Counted from the first letter of the stretch, positions 7,380 to 17,902 are shown. The stretch: DNA of 62,865 nucleotides from Desulfobacterales bacterium (GCA_024226555.1 JAAELO010000822.1:1-62865), one strand, 5' to 3'. Notes: a model not told the origin generated them from the letters alone. Numbers and translations are program-made.

Positions 7380-8720
7380 ATGCAACCAAAAGAAAATGTA
7401 TTTTACAGAAATTTACGTAAAAACTATCCTGTTGTAGACAAAGCTAAGGGGATTTATGTATGGGATAATAAGGGTAAAAAATACATAGATGGATCGGGTG
7501 GTGCTGTTGTAGTAAGTATTGGTCACAGTGTCCCTGAAATTCGAGAAGCTATGATAAAGCAGGCTGAAAAAGCTTCTTTTATTCATAGTAGTCATTTCAC
7601 AAGTGATGCTGTTTTGGAGTGTGCGGAACTTCTTTGTAATCTTACTCCTGAAAAAAATCTTAATAAGGTGTATTTTCTTTCCGGTGGATCTGAAGCTGTT
7701 GAATCAGCCATTAAACTTGTAAGACAATACTGGCGTGAGGCCGGGCAACCAGATAAATATAAAATTATTTCAAGATGGTCCAGTTTTCATGGAAATACAA
7801 CAGGAGCCTTAGCTCTTGGTGGTCATACTTCAAGAAGAAAGCATTATCTTGCGATAATGCAGTATACTCCTCATATTGAGCCTCCTTACTGTTTCAGGTG
7901 TGCATTTAATGAAACCCCGGATAATTGTTCACTTCAATGTGCTGATAATCTTGAGAGAGCAATTTTGCATGAAGGACCTGATTCTGTTGCAGCTTTCATA
8001 GCAGAGCCGGTTATTGGCGCTACGGCTGGTGCAATAATACCTATCGATGGATATTGGCAAAGAATCAGACAGATCTGTGATAAGTACGATATTAAATTGA
8101 TAGCTGATGAAGTTATGACAGGAATTGGAAGATGTGGTAAAAATTTCTGTATGGATCACTGGAATACTGTTCCTGATATAATAGTATTAGCAAAGGGTCT
8201 AAGCTCAGGATATACACCTCTTGGTGCAGTAATTGCTAAAGAGGAGATACACCAAACCATAAAAAGAGGTTCCGGACTGTTTGTCCATGGTCATACATTT
8301 GGTCAAAACCCTTTATCTGCAGCTGTAGGAGCTGCTGTTCTTAAGTATATAAATAAGAAAAATTTAATAGAAAGATCCCGGAAAATGGGGACTATATTCA
8401 ACAAGAAGCTTAAAGATGAATTATCTGACATTGATATAGTTGGGGATGTAAGAGGATTAGGTCTTTTTTCAGGAATAGAATTTGTTTGTGATAAAAATTC
8501 AAATGAATGCTTTGAGAATGATTTGAAGATTAATAGCCAGGTTGCTAAACAGGCATTTTCAAGGGGTTTGATAAGCTATCCAGGTGGTGGCGGTGTTGAT
8601 GGAATGAGTGGTGATCATATTTTACTTGCACCTCCACTTATTATTACTGAAAAACAGATTGATGAATTGGTTAGTATTTTAAAAAGATCTATTCTTGCAG
8701 TTCAGGGATCAATAGACTAA
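7380..8720 (+). CDS. Class III (omega-type) PLP aminotransferase
   Basis: A 446-residue fold-type I pyridoxal phosphate enzyme of the acetylornithine / omega-amino acid transaminase group. The PLP-binding lysine is Lys272 (LAKGLSSGYTPLG) and the ring-nitrogen aspartate is Asp243 (ADEVMTG). SGGSEAVESAIK (101-112) binds the cofactor phosphate. A four-cysteine insert, C171-x2-C-x8-C-x3-C187, occurs in the YhxA-like subgroup and may bind a metal. The start has GGAGG 12 bases upstream. It stands alone in its transcript, so the substrate cannot be inferred from neighbours. Repeat E5 starts one base after its stop codon. Confidence 0.9.
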   Translation: MQPKENVFYRNLRKNYPVVDKAKGIYVWDNKGKKYIDGSGGAVVVSIGHSVPEIREAMIKQAEKASFIHSSHFTSDAVLECAELLCNLTPEKNLNKVYFLSGGSEAVESAIKLVRQYWREAGQPDKYKIISRWSSFHGNTTGALALGGHTSRRKHYLAIMQYTPHIEPPYCFRCAFNETPDNCSLQCADNLERAILHEGPDSVAAFIAEPVIGATAGAIIPIDGYWQRIRQICDKYDIKLIADEVMTGIGRCGKNFCMDHWNTVPDIIVLAKGLSSGYTPLGAVIAKEEIHQTIKRGSGLFVHGHTFGQNPLSAAVGAAVLKYINKKNLIERSRKMGTIFNKKLKDELSDIDIVGDVRGLGLFSGIEFVCDKNSNECFENDLKINSQVAKQAFSRGLISYPGGGGVDGMSGDHILLAPPLIITEKQIDELVSILKRSILAVQGSID

Positions 8721-8721
8721 T

Positions 8722-8876
8722 GAGAACCTCTAATAATTGGATTTTTTATTGAAATACAGCGTTTATAAAAAATTTTTGTTTTATAAAGTTTACAGTTTTT
8801 TTCGTAATAATTAAGTAATTCGGTTAAAACAAACAAAACTAAAACCTTTTTTTATAGGCATTTATTAGAGATTACC
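8722..8876 (+). repeat. MITE-like element, copy E5
   Basis: Left arm GAGAACCTCTAATAATTGG, right arm TTATTAGAGATTACC; 155 bp, no reading frame. The inner sequence GTTTATAAA...AAAACAAACAAAACTAAA matches E6. It begins one base after the aminotransferase stop codon and lies between convergent genes, where its fold could act as a bidirectional terminator. Confidence 0.85.
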
Positions 8877-8933
8877 TAATTATTTATTAATTTTGAGATA
8901 AGAGCTTTGCTTTTAAAAAAAGCATAGCTTTTT

Positions 8934-10907
8934 TTATCTGTTTGAAGCCATTTTAATCAAAGCACCTACATCAATAATCAGACCGACCAAACCGTCAGAC
9001 ATTATAGCTCCACCTGAAATTCCAACAATATTTTTTATTCCTTCACCCAGGCTTTTTATAACAATTTGCTGTTTACCTATAAGCTCATCAACAATTAATG
9101 CGGCTTTATACTCGTCCTCTTCGACAACTACAACTAATTCATCGGATGATTTTTCGTAACTTTCACTTTCGAAAATATCCCTTAAACTAAAAAGAGGTAA
9201 AAGCTCACCCTGAATATTTATTGACCTTCCTTTATTCATAACTGTGCTTATTTGATTATTTTCAAGTTTATTTGATGTAATTATTGATAAAGTTGGGATT
9301 ATATATCTTTCTAATCCTACCCTGATTACCATTCCATCTATAATTGCAAGGGTTAGAGGAATGCTGATATTAAATAAACATCCTTTTCCCAATATCGAAT
9401 TGACAGCAATACTGCCTTTTAAATCATCAATACTGTTTTTGACCACATCCATTCCAACGCCCCGACCTGATATATCCGTAATTTTATCTGCTGTTGAAAA
9501 ACCAGGCTCAAATATAAGATTAATGAGTTCTTGTTCATTTAAAATTAAATCATGATGTATAAGTTTATTTTTTATAGCATGATCTCTAACTTTATTGGTA
9601 TCTATCCCATTACCATCATCTTCGATCTCTATATGAATATTTCCACCTTTTTGATAAGCTCTCATTTCTATTTTTGCTTTTGATTTTTTTTGTTTTTGAG
9701 TTCTCTCCTCAGGGCTTTCAATTCCATGATCAACTGCATTTCTAATAATATGAAGTAAAGGATCACCAATTTTATCAACAACATTTTTATCAAGCTCTGT
9801 ATCTTCGCCTTTCATAGAAAAAATGATATCTTTACCTGATTTTTTTGAAAGATCTCTAACAATTCTGCTCATTTTTTGAAATGTGGATTTCACAGGAAGC
9901 ATCCTTAAAGAAAGACCTATCTCCTGAAGCTCTCTTGTGATTTTATCCATGACAGATATATTTCTATTCAGATCTGGTGAGTTTAATTCAATAATCTCTT
10001 TAGATTGGGAAAGTATTGATTCTGCAATAACAAGTTCGCCTATCATATCCAACATTCTGTCTAATCTTTTTGAATTAACATTTATTGATTCAAGAATTTC
10101 AAATCTTGTATTCTTCTTCTCAATTGCAATGTCATTAACTATCTCTTTTTTTTCTATCTCGAATCTGTTTTTTGTAATACTTAAATTCGCAGGTTGTTCA
10201 CCAATTCCTTTATAATAAGAGAAAGTATTTTCTAACCAATCTTTTACAGACAGGTAAGTATCTATATCACTTAGAGCATCTTTACTTTCAAGAATATCTT
10301 CTGTTTTATGGCAGACACTTTCAACCTCAATTAGATTTAAAAAGCCTGCTTCACCCTTAAGTGTATGAATTGATCTTCTTAATTGAGTTATAGCTTCAGG
10401 GGAATTTGTGTTTTCTATTTCTAAAATTAGCTCCTCAATTTTGGGAAGTACATCACCCTGATGAACTAAAAACTGTGCGAACATATGTTCATCAAGATGT
10501 TCTGGCAATGAACCCGGGTGATTAAGTCCCATATCGGACTGTTCTGTTTCATGAACTTTTTCCTTTAATATATTTTCTGATTTTTCCTCGAACTTATCAT
10601 CACTTTTATATAGATAATTTTGGCTTTGATTTATCTTTTTGAGGTTTTGTTGAATATCAGTAATAGAAATACTGATTTTATCTATTTCGACAGCCTTTTC
10701 TTCTGGTGAGATATTATTTATGTTGTTAATAATTTTAATACAATTATCAACTTTTTCCTGAGTATTATCACTATAATTTGATACAGCCTTTGAAACTTTT
10801 TTCAAAATTGACAAAATTGACAAAACTTCATTTTCATCATCAAAATCAAGCATTACAAATTCTAAGGATATTTTCTCAACAATGTCATTTATTTCGTTAG
10901 AAATCAT
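8934..10907 (-). CDS. CheA-type hybrid-free chemotaxis histidine kinase, orphan
   Basis: A 657-residue kinase. The order is an N-terminal helical region of unknown role (1-130), an Hpt domain with the phospho-accepting histidine in SIHTLKGEAGF (His181), a dimerisation segment (about 270-335), an HATPase domain with the N box around Asn390, G1 motif DDGNGID (430-436) and GRGVGMD (about 487), and a C-terminal CheW-like domain (about 520-650). CheA normally phosphorylates CheY and CheB under control of receptors through CheW. None of those partners is adjacent, and no receiver domain is fused. It may serve a non-flagellar pathway (pili or second messenger). Confidence 0.9.
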   Translation of the reverse strand: MISNEINDIVEKISLEFVMLDFDDENEVLSILSILKKVSKAVSNYSDNTQEKVDNCIKIINNINNISPEEKAVEIDKISISITDIQQNLKKINQSQNYLYKSDDKFEEKSENILKEKVHETEQSDMGLNHPGSLPEHLDEHMFAQFLVHQGDVLPKIEELILEIENTNSPEAITQLRRSIHTLKGEAGFLNLIEVESVCHKTEDILESKDALSDIDTYLSVKDWLENTFSYYKGIGEQPANLSITKNRFEIEKKEIVNDIAIEKKNTRFEILESINVNSKRLDRMLDMIGELVIAESILSQSKEIIELNSPDLNRNISVMDKITRELQEIGLSLRMLPVKSTFQKMSRIVRDLSKKSGKDIIFSMKGEDTELDKNVVDKIGDPLLHIIRNAVDHGIESPEERTQKQKKSKAKIEMRAYQKGGNIHIEIEDDGNGIDTNKVRDHAIKNKLIHHDLILNEQELINLIFEPGFSTADKITDISGRGVGMDVVKNSIDDLKGSIAVNSILGKGCLFNISIPLTLAIIDGMVIRVGLERYIIPTLSIITSNKLENNQISTVMNKGRSINIQGELLPLFSLRDIFESESYEKSSDELVVVVEEDEYKAALIVDELIGKQQIVIKSLGEGIKNIVGISGGAIMSDGLVGLIIDVGALIKMASNR

Positions 10908-11133
10908 CTATTATCCTGAGTATATTTAATATTGAAATAATTTTATAGATCTCTTTAAAAACCGGTAGGAATAGAAAATATTATATTTCAAGTTATAATA
11001 AATGTAAAGTACAGAAGATTTTATTCAAATTTTTTCATTTTTATAAAAGCCTTTAAATAAGTGTTTTTCTTAAATATCATCATCTTAAACTCCCTCTATA
11101 CAAAAAATATCTTAACCATAAATCTTTTGAACG

Positions 11134-11162
11134 TTGATAGATTAAATGGTTTATAGTATGAT
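11134..11162 (+). promoter_or_regulatory. Promoter-like sequence for the tail-specific protease gene
   Basis: TTGATA and TATGAT are separated by exactly 17 bases. The expected transcript start, near 11170, lies downstream of the upstream in-frame ATG at 11146, which supports the later start codon at 11236. The remaining 10908-11235 interval shows no gene. Confidence 0.55.
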
Positions 11163-11235
11163 GCTAAGATACTTTTTCTCAAAAAAAGTAATAAAACATA
11201 AATTTTTCTGCTTGCCCAGCTTTGAAAGGAAACAT

Positions 11236-13350
11236 ATGAAGCGCTTGATTCCTGTAATTACTTTCGTATTATTCGTATTTATTTATTTCACATCTTTTGC
11301 TTTAAGTTCTGGTGAAAGACTAATTGCTGCTAAGAAAATTGATGATAACAAAAATATCACCAAACTGCTTTCAAAAAAGTCTAAATTAAACCCGGAAGAT
11401 TTTATTAATACTTATCAACCCAATAGAGAATTTTCCAGAATATGTTTACAAATATATAATTACCTATATAGAGCGCATTACAAAAAAATGAATTTTGATG
11501 ATAATCTATCTGAAAATGTTTTTAAAGAATATCTAAGTAGCCTTGATTCATTAAAATTTTATTTCCATCAAAGTGACATAGATGATTTTCAAGCTTATAA
11601 ACTACTGTTTGATAACCAGATAAAAACTGGTAATTTAGATGCAGCTTTTATTATTTTTAATAAATATCATAGGCGTTTTATTGAGCGAATTGTAACTGTT
11701 GTAAATAATATACCAAAATATGTTGATACATTTAATTATAAAAAAAATGAAACGATAGAGTCTGACAGAGCTAAAATAAACTGGGCAAAAAATAGTGATG
11801 AGTTAGACATTTTATGGAAGAAAAGAATAAAAAACGATATATTGAACTTCCTATTAGATGGACTTAAGAAAAAAGAGATTAAAAAATTACTGGTAAAAAG
11901 ATATAAAAATCAGTTAAAAAGAGCATATCAGATGACTTCAAGAGATGTTTTCAGCACTTTTATGAACTCTGTAACCCAGATTTTCGATCCATATAGTCAA
12001 TATTTCCCTCCCAGGGATTCTGAAAATTTTAGCATCAGAATGAAACAATCACTTGAAGGTATTGGCGCTATGCTTCAGACAGAAAACGAATATACAAAAA
12101 TCGTTAGATTAGTGCCTGCCGGACCTGCGGAAAAAAGTAAACAACTTAAACCCGGTGACAAAATTATTGGAGTTGGTCAGGGTGATGGACCAATTGTTGA
12201 TGTTATAGGTTGGAGAATAGATGATGTCGTTCAGCTTATAAGAGGGCCTAAAAAAACAGTAGTTAAGCTTAAAATTTTGTCTGGCAACAATCGTGAGGAA
12301 AGTAAAATTGTCAGTATAACAAGGGAAAAAGTAAAACTTGAGGATCAGTCAGCTAAGAAAAAACTCGTTGAAATTACGCGGGATGGTATTAAATACAAAA
12401 TTGGAGTTATAAGCCTTCCAACTTTTTATCTTGATTTTGAAGCATTTTTCAAACGACAGGAAAATTATAAAAGTACCACAAGAGATGTAAGAAAGCTTAT
12501 TAGAGAACTTAAGAAAGAGAAAGTTAATGGAATAATTATTGACCTTAGAAATAATGGTGGAGGAGCTCTCCAGGAAGCTAAAGACCTTACAGGGCTCTTT
12601 ATTAAGACCGGTCCTGTTGTTCAGGTTAAACAACGTGAGGTTAGAAAGAAAGTTGAGTGGGATGGTAACCCGGAAGTTGTATATCATGGCCCATTAGTTG
12701 TTCTTGTTAACAGATTGAGTGCGTCAGCTTCTGAAATTTTTGCAGGTGCAATTCAGGACTACAAAAGAGGAATTATTATTGGAACAAGAACATATGGAAA
12801 AGGAACAGTTCAATCATTACAAAAACTGCAACAGGGAAGATTGAAAATTACTTTAGCCAAATTTTATAGAATATCCGGTGAAAGCACTCAACATAAAGGA
12901 GTTATTCCGGACATTAATTTCCCTGCAATTTATGATCCGGAGAAAATAGGTGAAAGTTCATATTCACAAGCTTTAAAGTGGGATAAAATTAAACCTGCCT
13001 TTTATCACCCATTCAAGGATAAAGCTGATATTTATAAAAGATTATCTATTTTGCATGCAAAAAGAATAATTAAGAATCCAGATTTTAATCATTTTGTTGA
13101 ATCAAACAGATTTAAAAAAGAGATGAGAAACAGAACTCTAATCTCCCTGAATATATTAAAAAGAAAAAAAGAGAGAACTGATATTGAGAAATTCAGACTT
13201 GAACTTGAAAATAAACGTAGAAAACTTAAGGGAATGAAATCTATAAAAAAATTAGATGAATTAACTCAAAACGATAGTGAAAAAGATCCTTTTTTAGTAG
13301 AAAGTGAAAATATACTGATCGATTATATTAATCAAACAAGTAACAATTAG
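11236..13350 (+). CDS. prc: Tail-specific (carboxyl-terminal processing) protease
   Basis: A periplasmic S41 endopeptidase of 704 residues that degrades proteins recognised by their C-terminus and controls cell-wall enzymes. The chosen ATG has AAGGA upstream and opens on a signal peptide (MKRLIPVITFVLFVFIYF); an in-frame ATG at 11146 would add 30 residues before it and lies within the promoter. Domains: Tsp-specific N-terminal domain (about 60-260), PDZ (about 270-350), protease core with Ser497 (in SASASE) and Lys522 (YGKGT), then a charged C-terminal region. Length and domain order match E. coli Tsp. Confidence 0.94.
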   Translation: MKRLIPVITFVLFVFIYFTSFALSSGERLIAAKKIDDNKNITKLLSKKSKLNPEDFINTYQPNREFSRICLQIYNYLYRAHYKKMNFDDNLSENVFKEYLSSLDSLKFYFHQSDIDDFQAYKLLFDNQIKTGNLDAAFIIFNKYHRRFIERIVTVVNNIPKYVDTFNYKKNETIESDRAKINWAKNSDELDILWKKRIKNDILNFLLDGLKKKEIKKLLVKRYKNQLKRAYQMTSRDVFSTFMNSVTQIFDPYSQYFPPRDSENFSIRMKQSLEGIGAMLQTENEYTKIVRLVPAGPAEKSKQLKPGDKIIGVGQGDGPIVDVIGWRIDDVVQLIRGPKKTVVKLKILSGNNREESKIVSITREKVKLEDQSAKKKLVEITRDGIKYKIGVISLPTFYLDFEAFFKRQENYKSTTRDVRKLIRELKKEKVNGIIIDLRNNGGGALQEAKDLTGLFIKTGPVVQVKQREVRKKVEWDGNPEVVYHGPLVVLVNRLSASASEIFAGAIQDYKRGIIIGTRTYGKGTVQSLQKLQQGRLKITLAKFYRISGESTQHKGVIPDINFPAIYDPEKIGESSYSQALKWDKIKPAFYHPFKDKADIYKRLSILHAKRIIKNPDFNHFVESNRFKKEMRNRTLISLNILKRKKERTDIEKFRLELENKRRKLKGMKSIKKLDELTQNDSEKDPFLVESENILIDYINQTSNN

Positions 13351-13594
13351 TGAGAAAATCTAATTTGAATTATTATTTGTATATATACTGACTTTTTTGG
13401 TTATAGTTTTTATCTTGTAGTTTTATTAATTAACACTTTAATTAAAGTACTTCTTAAGATTCAATTTTAATATGTAAACAGTTTTCAATTCAATTTTTTT
13501 TGAATATTATGAACTGTTTCACATCTTTTATTGGAATAATAATATAGGTATTTTTAAAGTGTTTTTTTTATGGAAAATTGGAGACCATAAAACC

Positions 13595-15745
13595 ATGAGT
13601 GTAAAAAGAAAAAAATCGCCTTATTTTGTTACAGCATGTATTACTATATTGAGTACAATATTTTTATATGTTTTAACTCTAATGCCTTTTTATAATGGTA
13701 TCAGCAACTCATATACTGATTTTAGATGGACACAAATTTATGATCAAAGCAAGGCTGATAGTGATATTGTTGTTATAGCAATTGATCAAAATTCCATAAA
13801 AAAAATATCTGAAAAACTTAATTTTAACTGGCCCTGGCCGAGACAATTTTATGGAATTGTTCTTGATTATTTAAAAGAAGCTAAATCTGAAACAGTTATT
13901 TTTGATATTCTGTTCGATGAAAGTGAAGTCGGTAGAATGGATATAAGTGGAGAAGAATCAGAAGCATATTTTTCAGATGCTATATCAAGGTATAAAAAAG
14001 TTGTTCTTGGTAATATGGTCCAGGATACTATTTCAGATGATTTTATAAAAATATCAAAAAATGCAATATCATTTGAAAACTCCGATAAATACCCAATCGA
14101 TAAAGAGTATAAATCTCTTTCAGTTCCTATTGAAAAAATCAGAAAAGATGCAAGCATGGGTGTTGTTAAATTTAATACTGATGCTGATGGAGTTTGTAGA
14201 AGATCTCCTTTGTTATACAAGGTTAATGGAAAATTCTTCCCTCAGCTCGCATTTTCAGCATATTTACAGAACCAAAATGATAAAGTTGTTAAATACGATT
14301 ATAGCAATGAATTTCTTATCACCACTAAATCAAAATTTAAACTGAAAGACGGAAATTACATAATAAAGTGGTACGGCCCTGCTAACAAACCTTATAAATA
14401 CTATTCATTTTACGATATTTTCAGATCTGCAACTCAAGTCATGCAAGGTCAAACCCCTGTTGTTCCATTAGATGAACTAAAAGGGAAAAAAATAGTTTTT
14501 TTTGCAACAGCAACAGGTTTGCTTGATTTTAAATCAACTCCATTCTCTTCTATGGGTCCATATCCAGGTGGGGAAATCCATACAACTTTGTTAGACAATC
14601 TTCTTAATTCAAATTTTATTTATGAAATACCATTTTATCAGGTATTGATTGCAACAATGCTTATTCTATTTGCTATCTCCTATCTATTTATAAAGAAATC
14701 TCTTTCTGTTGCCCTAACCAGTGTTGCTTTAACTATTACGGCAATTGTTTTTTCAGACTATTTTTTATTCAAAAGCTTTGATACCCATTTTGATCTCATG
14801 TTTCCAATAATATCTGTTATATTTACAAGTTCTGGAACTGCAATGTTCAGATTATTTTCTGAGGGAACTGAAAAAAGGCAGATCAAGAGCATGTTTTCCA
14901 GATATTTAAGCAAGGATGTTATAAATATTTTAATGGAAAACCCTGATAAAGTTGATCTTGAAGGTTCAGAATATACTGGAACAGTACTTTTTACAGACCT
15001 TCAAGGGTTTACGACATATGCTGAAGATAAAACACCTCAACAATTAATAAATACCTTAAATCGATATTTTCAAATTTTAACAGATATAGTTCTCGCTTAT
15101 AAAGGGCTTCTGGATAAATACACCGGGGATGGAATCATGGCTATTTTTGGTGCTCCTCTTCCATCAAAACACCATGCAAGAGCAGCCTGCGAAGTTATTC
15201 TAACTTTCAGGGATCAAAAAGTTAATGAACTTATATCTACTAAAGATGGTAATATTCTCACACGAATTGGAATATGCAGCGGACCAATCGTTGTTGGTAA
15301 TCTTGGAAGTGATAAAAGGATGGATTATACAGCCATTGGAGATACTGTAAATTTATCCGCAAGACTTGAAGGTGTTAATAAAGCCTACGGAACTACCAAT
15401 ATGTTAAGTGAGTCCACATGGGAACTTGTTAAGGATGATTATTTTTTTAGGGAACTGGATTTAATAAGAGTTAAAGGAAAAAATAAACCAATACGGGTTT
15501 TTACCCTAATTGATAGAAAAGATAATATATCAAAAGAACTTAGTAATATTGAAAAATCTTTTACAAAAGCATTGGAAGTTTACAGAGGTCGTGACTGGGA
15601 TAACGCAATCAAGAGCTTTGAAACTGTTATCGAGCTAAATCCAGAAGATCTGCCTTCCAAAGCATTTATAGAAAGATGTAATTTATTAAAAAAGAATCCG
15701 GATCTGGTTGACAGTGACGGTGTGTTCACTTTTAAAACAAAATAA
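13595..15745 (+). CDS. CHASE2-domain adenylate/guanylate cyclase with TPR-like tail
   Basis: A membrane-bound class III nucleotide cyclase (about 716 residues). An N-terminal helix leads into an extracytoplasmic CHASE2 sensor domain (about 40-330), followed by three membrane helices (about 340-430) and a cytoplasmic cyclase domain (about 460-640). Metal-binding aspartates are visible in FTDLQGFT and DKYTGDGIMAIFG, and SARLEG completes the site. A short TPR-like helical tail ends the protein. A GTG at 13559 would add 12 residues; the ATG at 13595 with GGAG upstream is preferred. The downstream SH3-M48 protease gene follows after 10 bases, probably one transcript. Confidence 0.9.
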   Translation: MSVKRKKSPYFVTACITILSTIFLYVLTLMPFYNGISNSYTDFRWTQIYDQSKADSDIVVIAIDQNSIKKISEKLNFNWPWPRQFYGIVLDYLKEAKSETVIFDILFDESEVGRMDISGEESEAYFSDAISRYKKVVLGNMVQDTISDDFIKISKNAISFENSDKYPIDKEYKSLSVPIEKIRKDASMGVVKFNTDADGVCRRSPLLYKVNGKFFPQLAFSAYLQNQNDKVVKYDYSNEFLITTKSKFKLKDGNYIIKWYGPANKPYKYYSFYDIFRSATQVMQGQTPVVPLDELKGKKIVFFATATGLLDFKSTPFSSMGPYPGGEIHTTLLDNLLNSNFIYEIPFYQVLIATMLILFAISYLFIKKSLSVALTSVALTITAIVFSDYFLFKSFDTHFDLMFPIISVIFTSSGTAMFRLFSEGTEKRQIKSMFSRYLSKDVINILMENPDKVDLEGSEYTGTVLFTDLQGFTTYAEDKTPQQLINTLNRYFQILTDIVLAYKGLLDKYTGDGIMAIFGAPLPSKHHARAACEVILTFRDQKVNELISTKDGNILTRIGICSGPIVVGNLGSDKRMDYTAIGDTVNLSARLEGVNKAYGTTNMLSESTWELVKDDYFFRELDLIRVKGKNKPIRVFTLIDRKDNISKELSNIEKSFTKALEVYRGRDWDNAIKSFETVIELNPEDLPSKAFIERCNLLKKNPDLVDSDGVFTFKTK

Positions 15746-15755
15746 GGTGGTAAAA

Positions 15756-16964
15756 ATGATCAAAAAAATACTGTTTTTTTTAACCCTTCTGCTTTTTAGC
15801 ACTCAATTTGTATTTGCGGATACAATTCAAAATAATAATGTATCTTTAAGAAGCGGTGCTGGAGCTTTTTTTCCAGTTATTAAGGTTCTTAAAAAAGGTG
15901 ATTATGTAAAACTTATTAAAAAAAATAGATACTGGTACAAAGTTAAACTAAAGAATGGAAAAAAAGGCTGGATCTCAACCAATTCATTTGGAAAGGTTAA
16001 AAAGTCAATAAACTATGGATTAGTAAGTCGCGACCTTTCAGGTAGATCAATATCAAAACTGATGGTTACTGCAGCTGTAAAAGGTTTCTTTGAAAATAAA
16101 ATCAACAGTAAAAACCTTAATAAAGATCTGTTTAAACAACCATATAAAAGATACCTCGACCCCTTCAAGTTTATGAACTTTAAACAGAATACTTTCAGTG
16201 GAAGACTCAATCAATACAGTTATCGTGACAAATATAAAATTGATTATAAGAGTTCATTCAATATTACAGAGGATATGTTTGCAACAAGTTCATTTGTTGC
16301 TGCTAGATTAGGGGCTCCTGGCCTTATTAATGACAAAAGACTCACTCAATATGTAAATAGTGTCGCTCAATTAATAGTAGAAAGTACAGAGTTTTTTGAT
16401 TTTCCAATAACTGTTCACATTGTAAATACAAATGCAGTATTTGCTAATGCAACACCAATTGGTGTTATCATGATCTCCAAAGGAATGTTAAAAGTTATAC
16501 AAAGTGAAAATGAACTTGCATGTCTTTTGGCCCATGAAATTTCCCATGTAACATTGGGACACGGGATTACTGAAGCTGGTAAAAGAAAACATATGATTAA
16601 AGCCGAATCTGCATTTGGTGAGCTTGATGATGCTACAGATAAAGATGATGCAGATATGGATGAACTTGCAAATGAGATGTATGAAAGATCTATAAAAGGA
16701 AGAAAAGCTAAGTATGAAATGGCTGCTGACCAGCGTGGAGCTATTTATGCATTTAGAGCAGGATATGACTTTAATGGTATGGCAACTCTTTTAAATCGTA
16801 TAAAATCAACGATTCCTGTTAGTCAGGAAGCCGAAGATGCAAGCCACTGGTTACCAATGGGTCTTAAAAAGAGAATAAACAGTTTAAATAACTTTACATC
16901 TACAGTCAATTCAGATTCCAGTTATAAAACTTTTAAAAATAGATATTTAAGATATACAAGATAG
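15756..16964 (+). CDS. Exported SH3-domain M48 family metalloprotease
   Basis: A 402-residue secreted zinc protease. The ATG at 15756 has AAGGTGG upstream and opens on a signal peptide (MIKKILFFLTLLLFSTQFVFA); a longer frame from 15708 would overlap the cyclase gene. Residues about 22-80 form a bacterial SH3b domain (NVSLRSGAG..., GWIS), likely binding peptidoglycan. The M48 core carries HEISH at 260-264, with a downstream glutamate in YEMAADQRG as third zinc ligand. This is a BepA/LoiP-like arrangement, suggesting a role in envelope quality control or cell-wall turnover. Confidence 0.88.
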   Translation: MIKKILFFLTLLLFSTQFVFADTIQNNNVSLRSGAGAFFPVIKVLKKGDYVKLIKKNRYWYKVKLKNGKKGWISTNSFGKVKKSINYGLVSRDLSGRSISKLMVTAAVKGFFENKINSKNLNKDLFKQPYKRYLDPFKFMNFKQNTFSGRLNQYSYRDKYKIDYKSSFNITEDMFATSSFVAARLGAPGLINDKRLTQYVNSVAQLIVESTEFFDFPITVHIVNTNAVFANATPIGVIMISKGMLKVIQSENELACLLAHEISHVTLGHGITEAGKRKHMIKAESAFGELDDATDKDDADMDELANEMYERSIKGRKAKYEMAADQRGAIYAFRAGYDFNGMATLLNRIKSTIPVSQEAEDASHWLPMGLKKRINSLNNFTSTVNSDSSYKTFKNRYLRYTR

Positions 16965-17086
16965 TCACAATGACAATGTTGAAAATTATAAATTTCAAAT
17001 ATTTTGACAGAAAAAGTGGTATGATGTATTTAACCCTTTTAATTTCATAATTTTCAACATTAACTTGTTTATCTGGAATAAATAAT

Positions 17087-17770
17087 ATGAAAAATTTTTA
17101 CAGAGTCGATGATCCAAGTAAAAGTGCTTTTCCAATTGAGAAAGCAGGGTTTCCTTTTATTTTTATGGCAGGTTTTTCAACTGCAATATTTGCTTTAATT
17201 GGAGTTAAATCTCTATCTATAATAGGTTTATTCCTAACCCTCTTTATATGTTTCTTTTTTAGAGACCCAGATAGAGTTATACCTGAAAAAGAAAATGCAG
17301 TTGTATCTCCAGCAGATGGAAAAGTAATATTTATCGATCATGTTGAAGATAATTCTTTTTTAGATGAAGATTGTCTGAAAATCAGCATTTTTATGTCAGT
17401 ATTCAACGTTCATGTTAATAGGGTTCCTTTTTCCGGAATCGTCAGAAAGATAAAATACTCACCGGGTAAATTTATTAATGCCAGTTACGATAAAGCTTCA
17501 CGTGATAATGAACATAATGCAGTTGTTGTTGAAACCGAAGGTGGCATTAAATATTGCATGGTTCAAATAGCTGGTCTGATTGCAAGAAGAATTATATGTA
17601 AAATTCAGGAAGAAGAAAATATTGTTAAGGGTTCCCGTTTTGGTTTGATTTGTTTTGGTTCAAGACTTGATGTCTATCTACCACCTAATACAGATATCAA
17701 TATTTCAATCGGAGAGAAAGTAAGCGCAGGAACTTCAATTCTTGGATATCTACGGGAAGAAAATAATTAA
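17087..17770 (+). CDS. psd: Phosphatidylserine decarboxylase proenzyme
   Basis: Makes phosphatidylethanolamine from phosphatidylserine at the inner membrane. The 227-residue length fits the short PSD group. Two membrane segments lie at about 22-56. Conserved HVNRVP (109-114) and the self-cleavage site FGSRLDVYLP (Gly191-Ser192) are present; Ser192 would become the pyruvoyl group on the small subunit. PssA often follows this gene in bacteria but is absent here. Confidence 0.93.
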   Translation: MKNFYRVDDPSKSAFPIEKAGFPFIFMAGFSTAIFALIGVKSLSIIGLFLTLFICFFFRDPDRVIPEKENAVVSPADGKVIFIDHVEDNSFLDEDCLKISIFMSVFNVHVNRVPFSGIVRKIKYSPGKFINASYDKASRDNEHNAVVVETEGGIKYCMVQIAGLIARRIICKIQEEENIVKGSRFGLICFGSRLDVYLPPNTDINISIGEKVSAGTSILGYLREENN

Positions 17771-17902
17771 TTCCTTGCATTTAGAAAATATATTGATATA
17801 TTAGTAACTTTAATCACAAAAAATTAAATTAATACTTAAATCATCTCAACATGAGGTGATTTTGCATTTTAAATGTGCAAAAAAAATTTTGGGAGATACG
17901 TT

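Noticed and set aside
11146-11235. Upstream ATG extending the tail-specific protease by 30 residues
   Set aside because: It would put 30 residues before a clear signal peptide and lies inside a well-spaced promoter-like sequence; the ATG at 11236 has its own AAGGA.
13351-13380. TGAGAAAATCTAATTTGAATT after the prc stop as another repeat copy
   Set aside because: It resembles the arm TGAGAACCTCTAATAATTGG and also follows a stop codon directly, but no second arm is found, so at most it is a relic.
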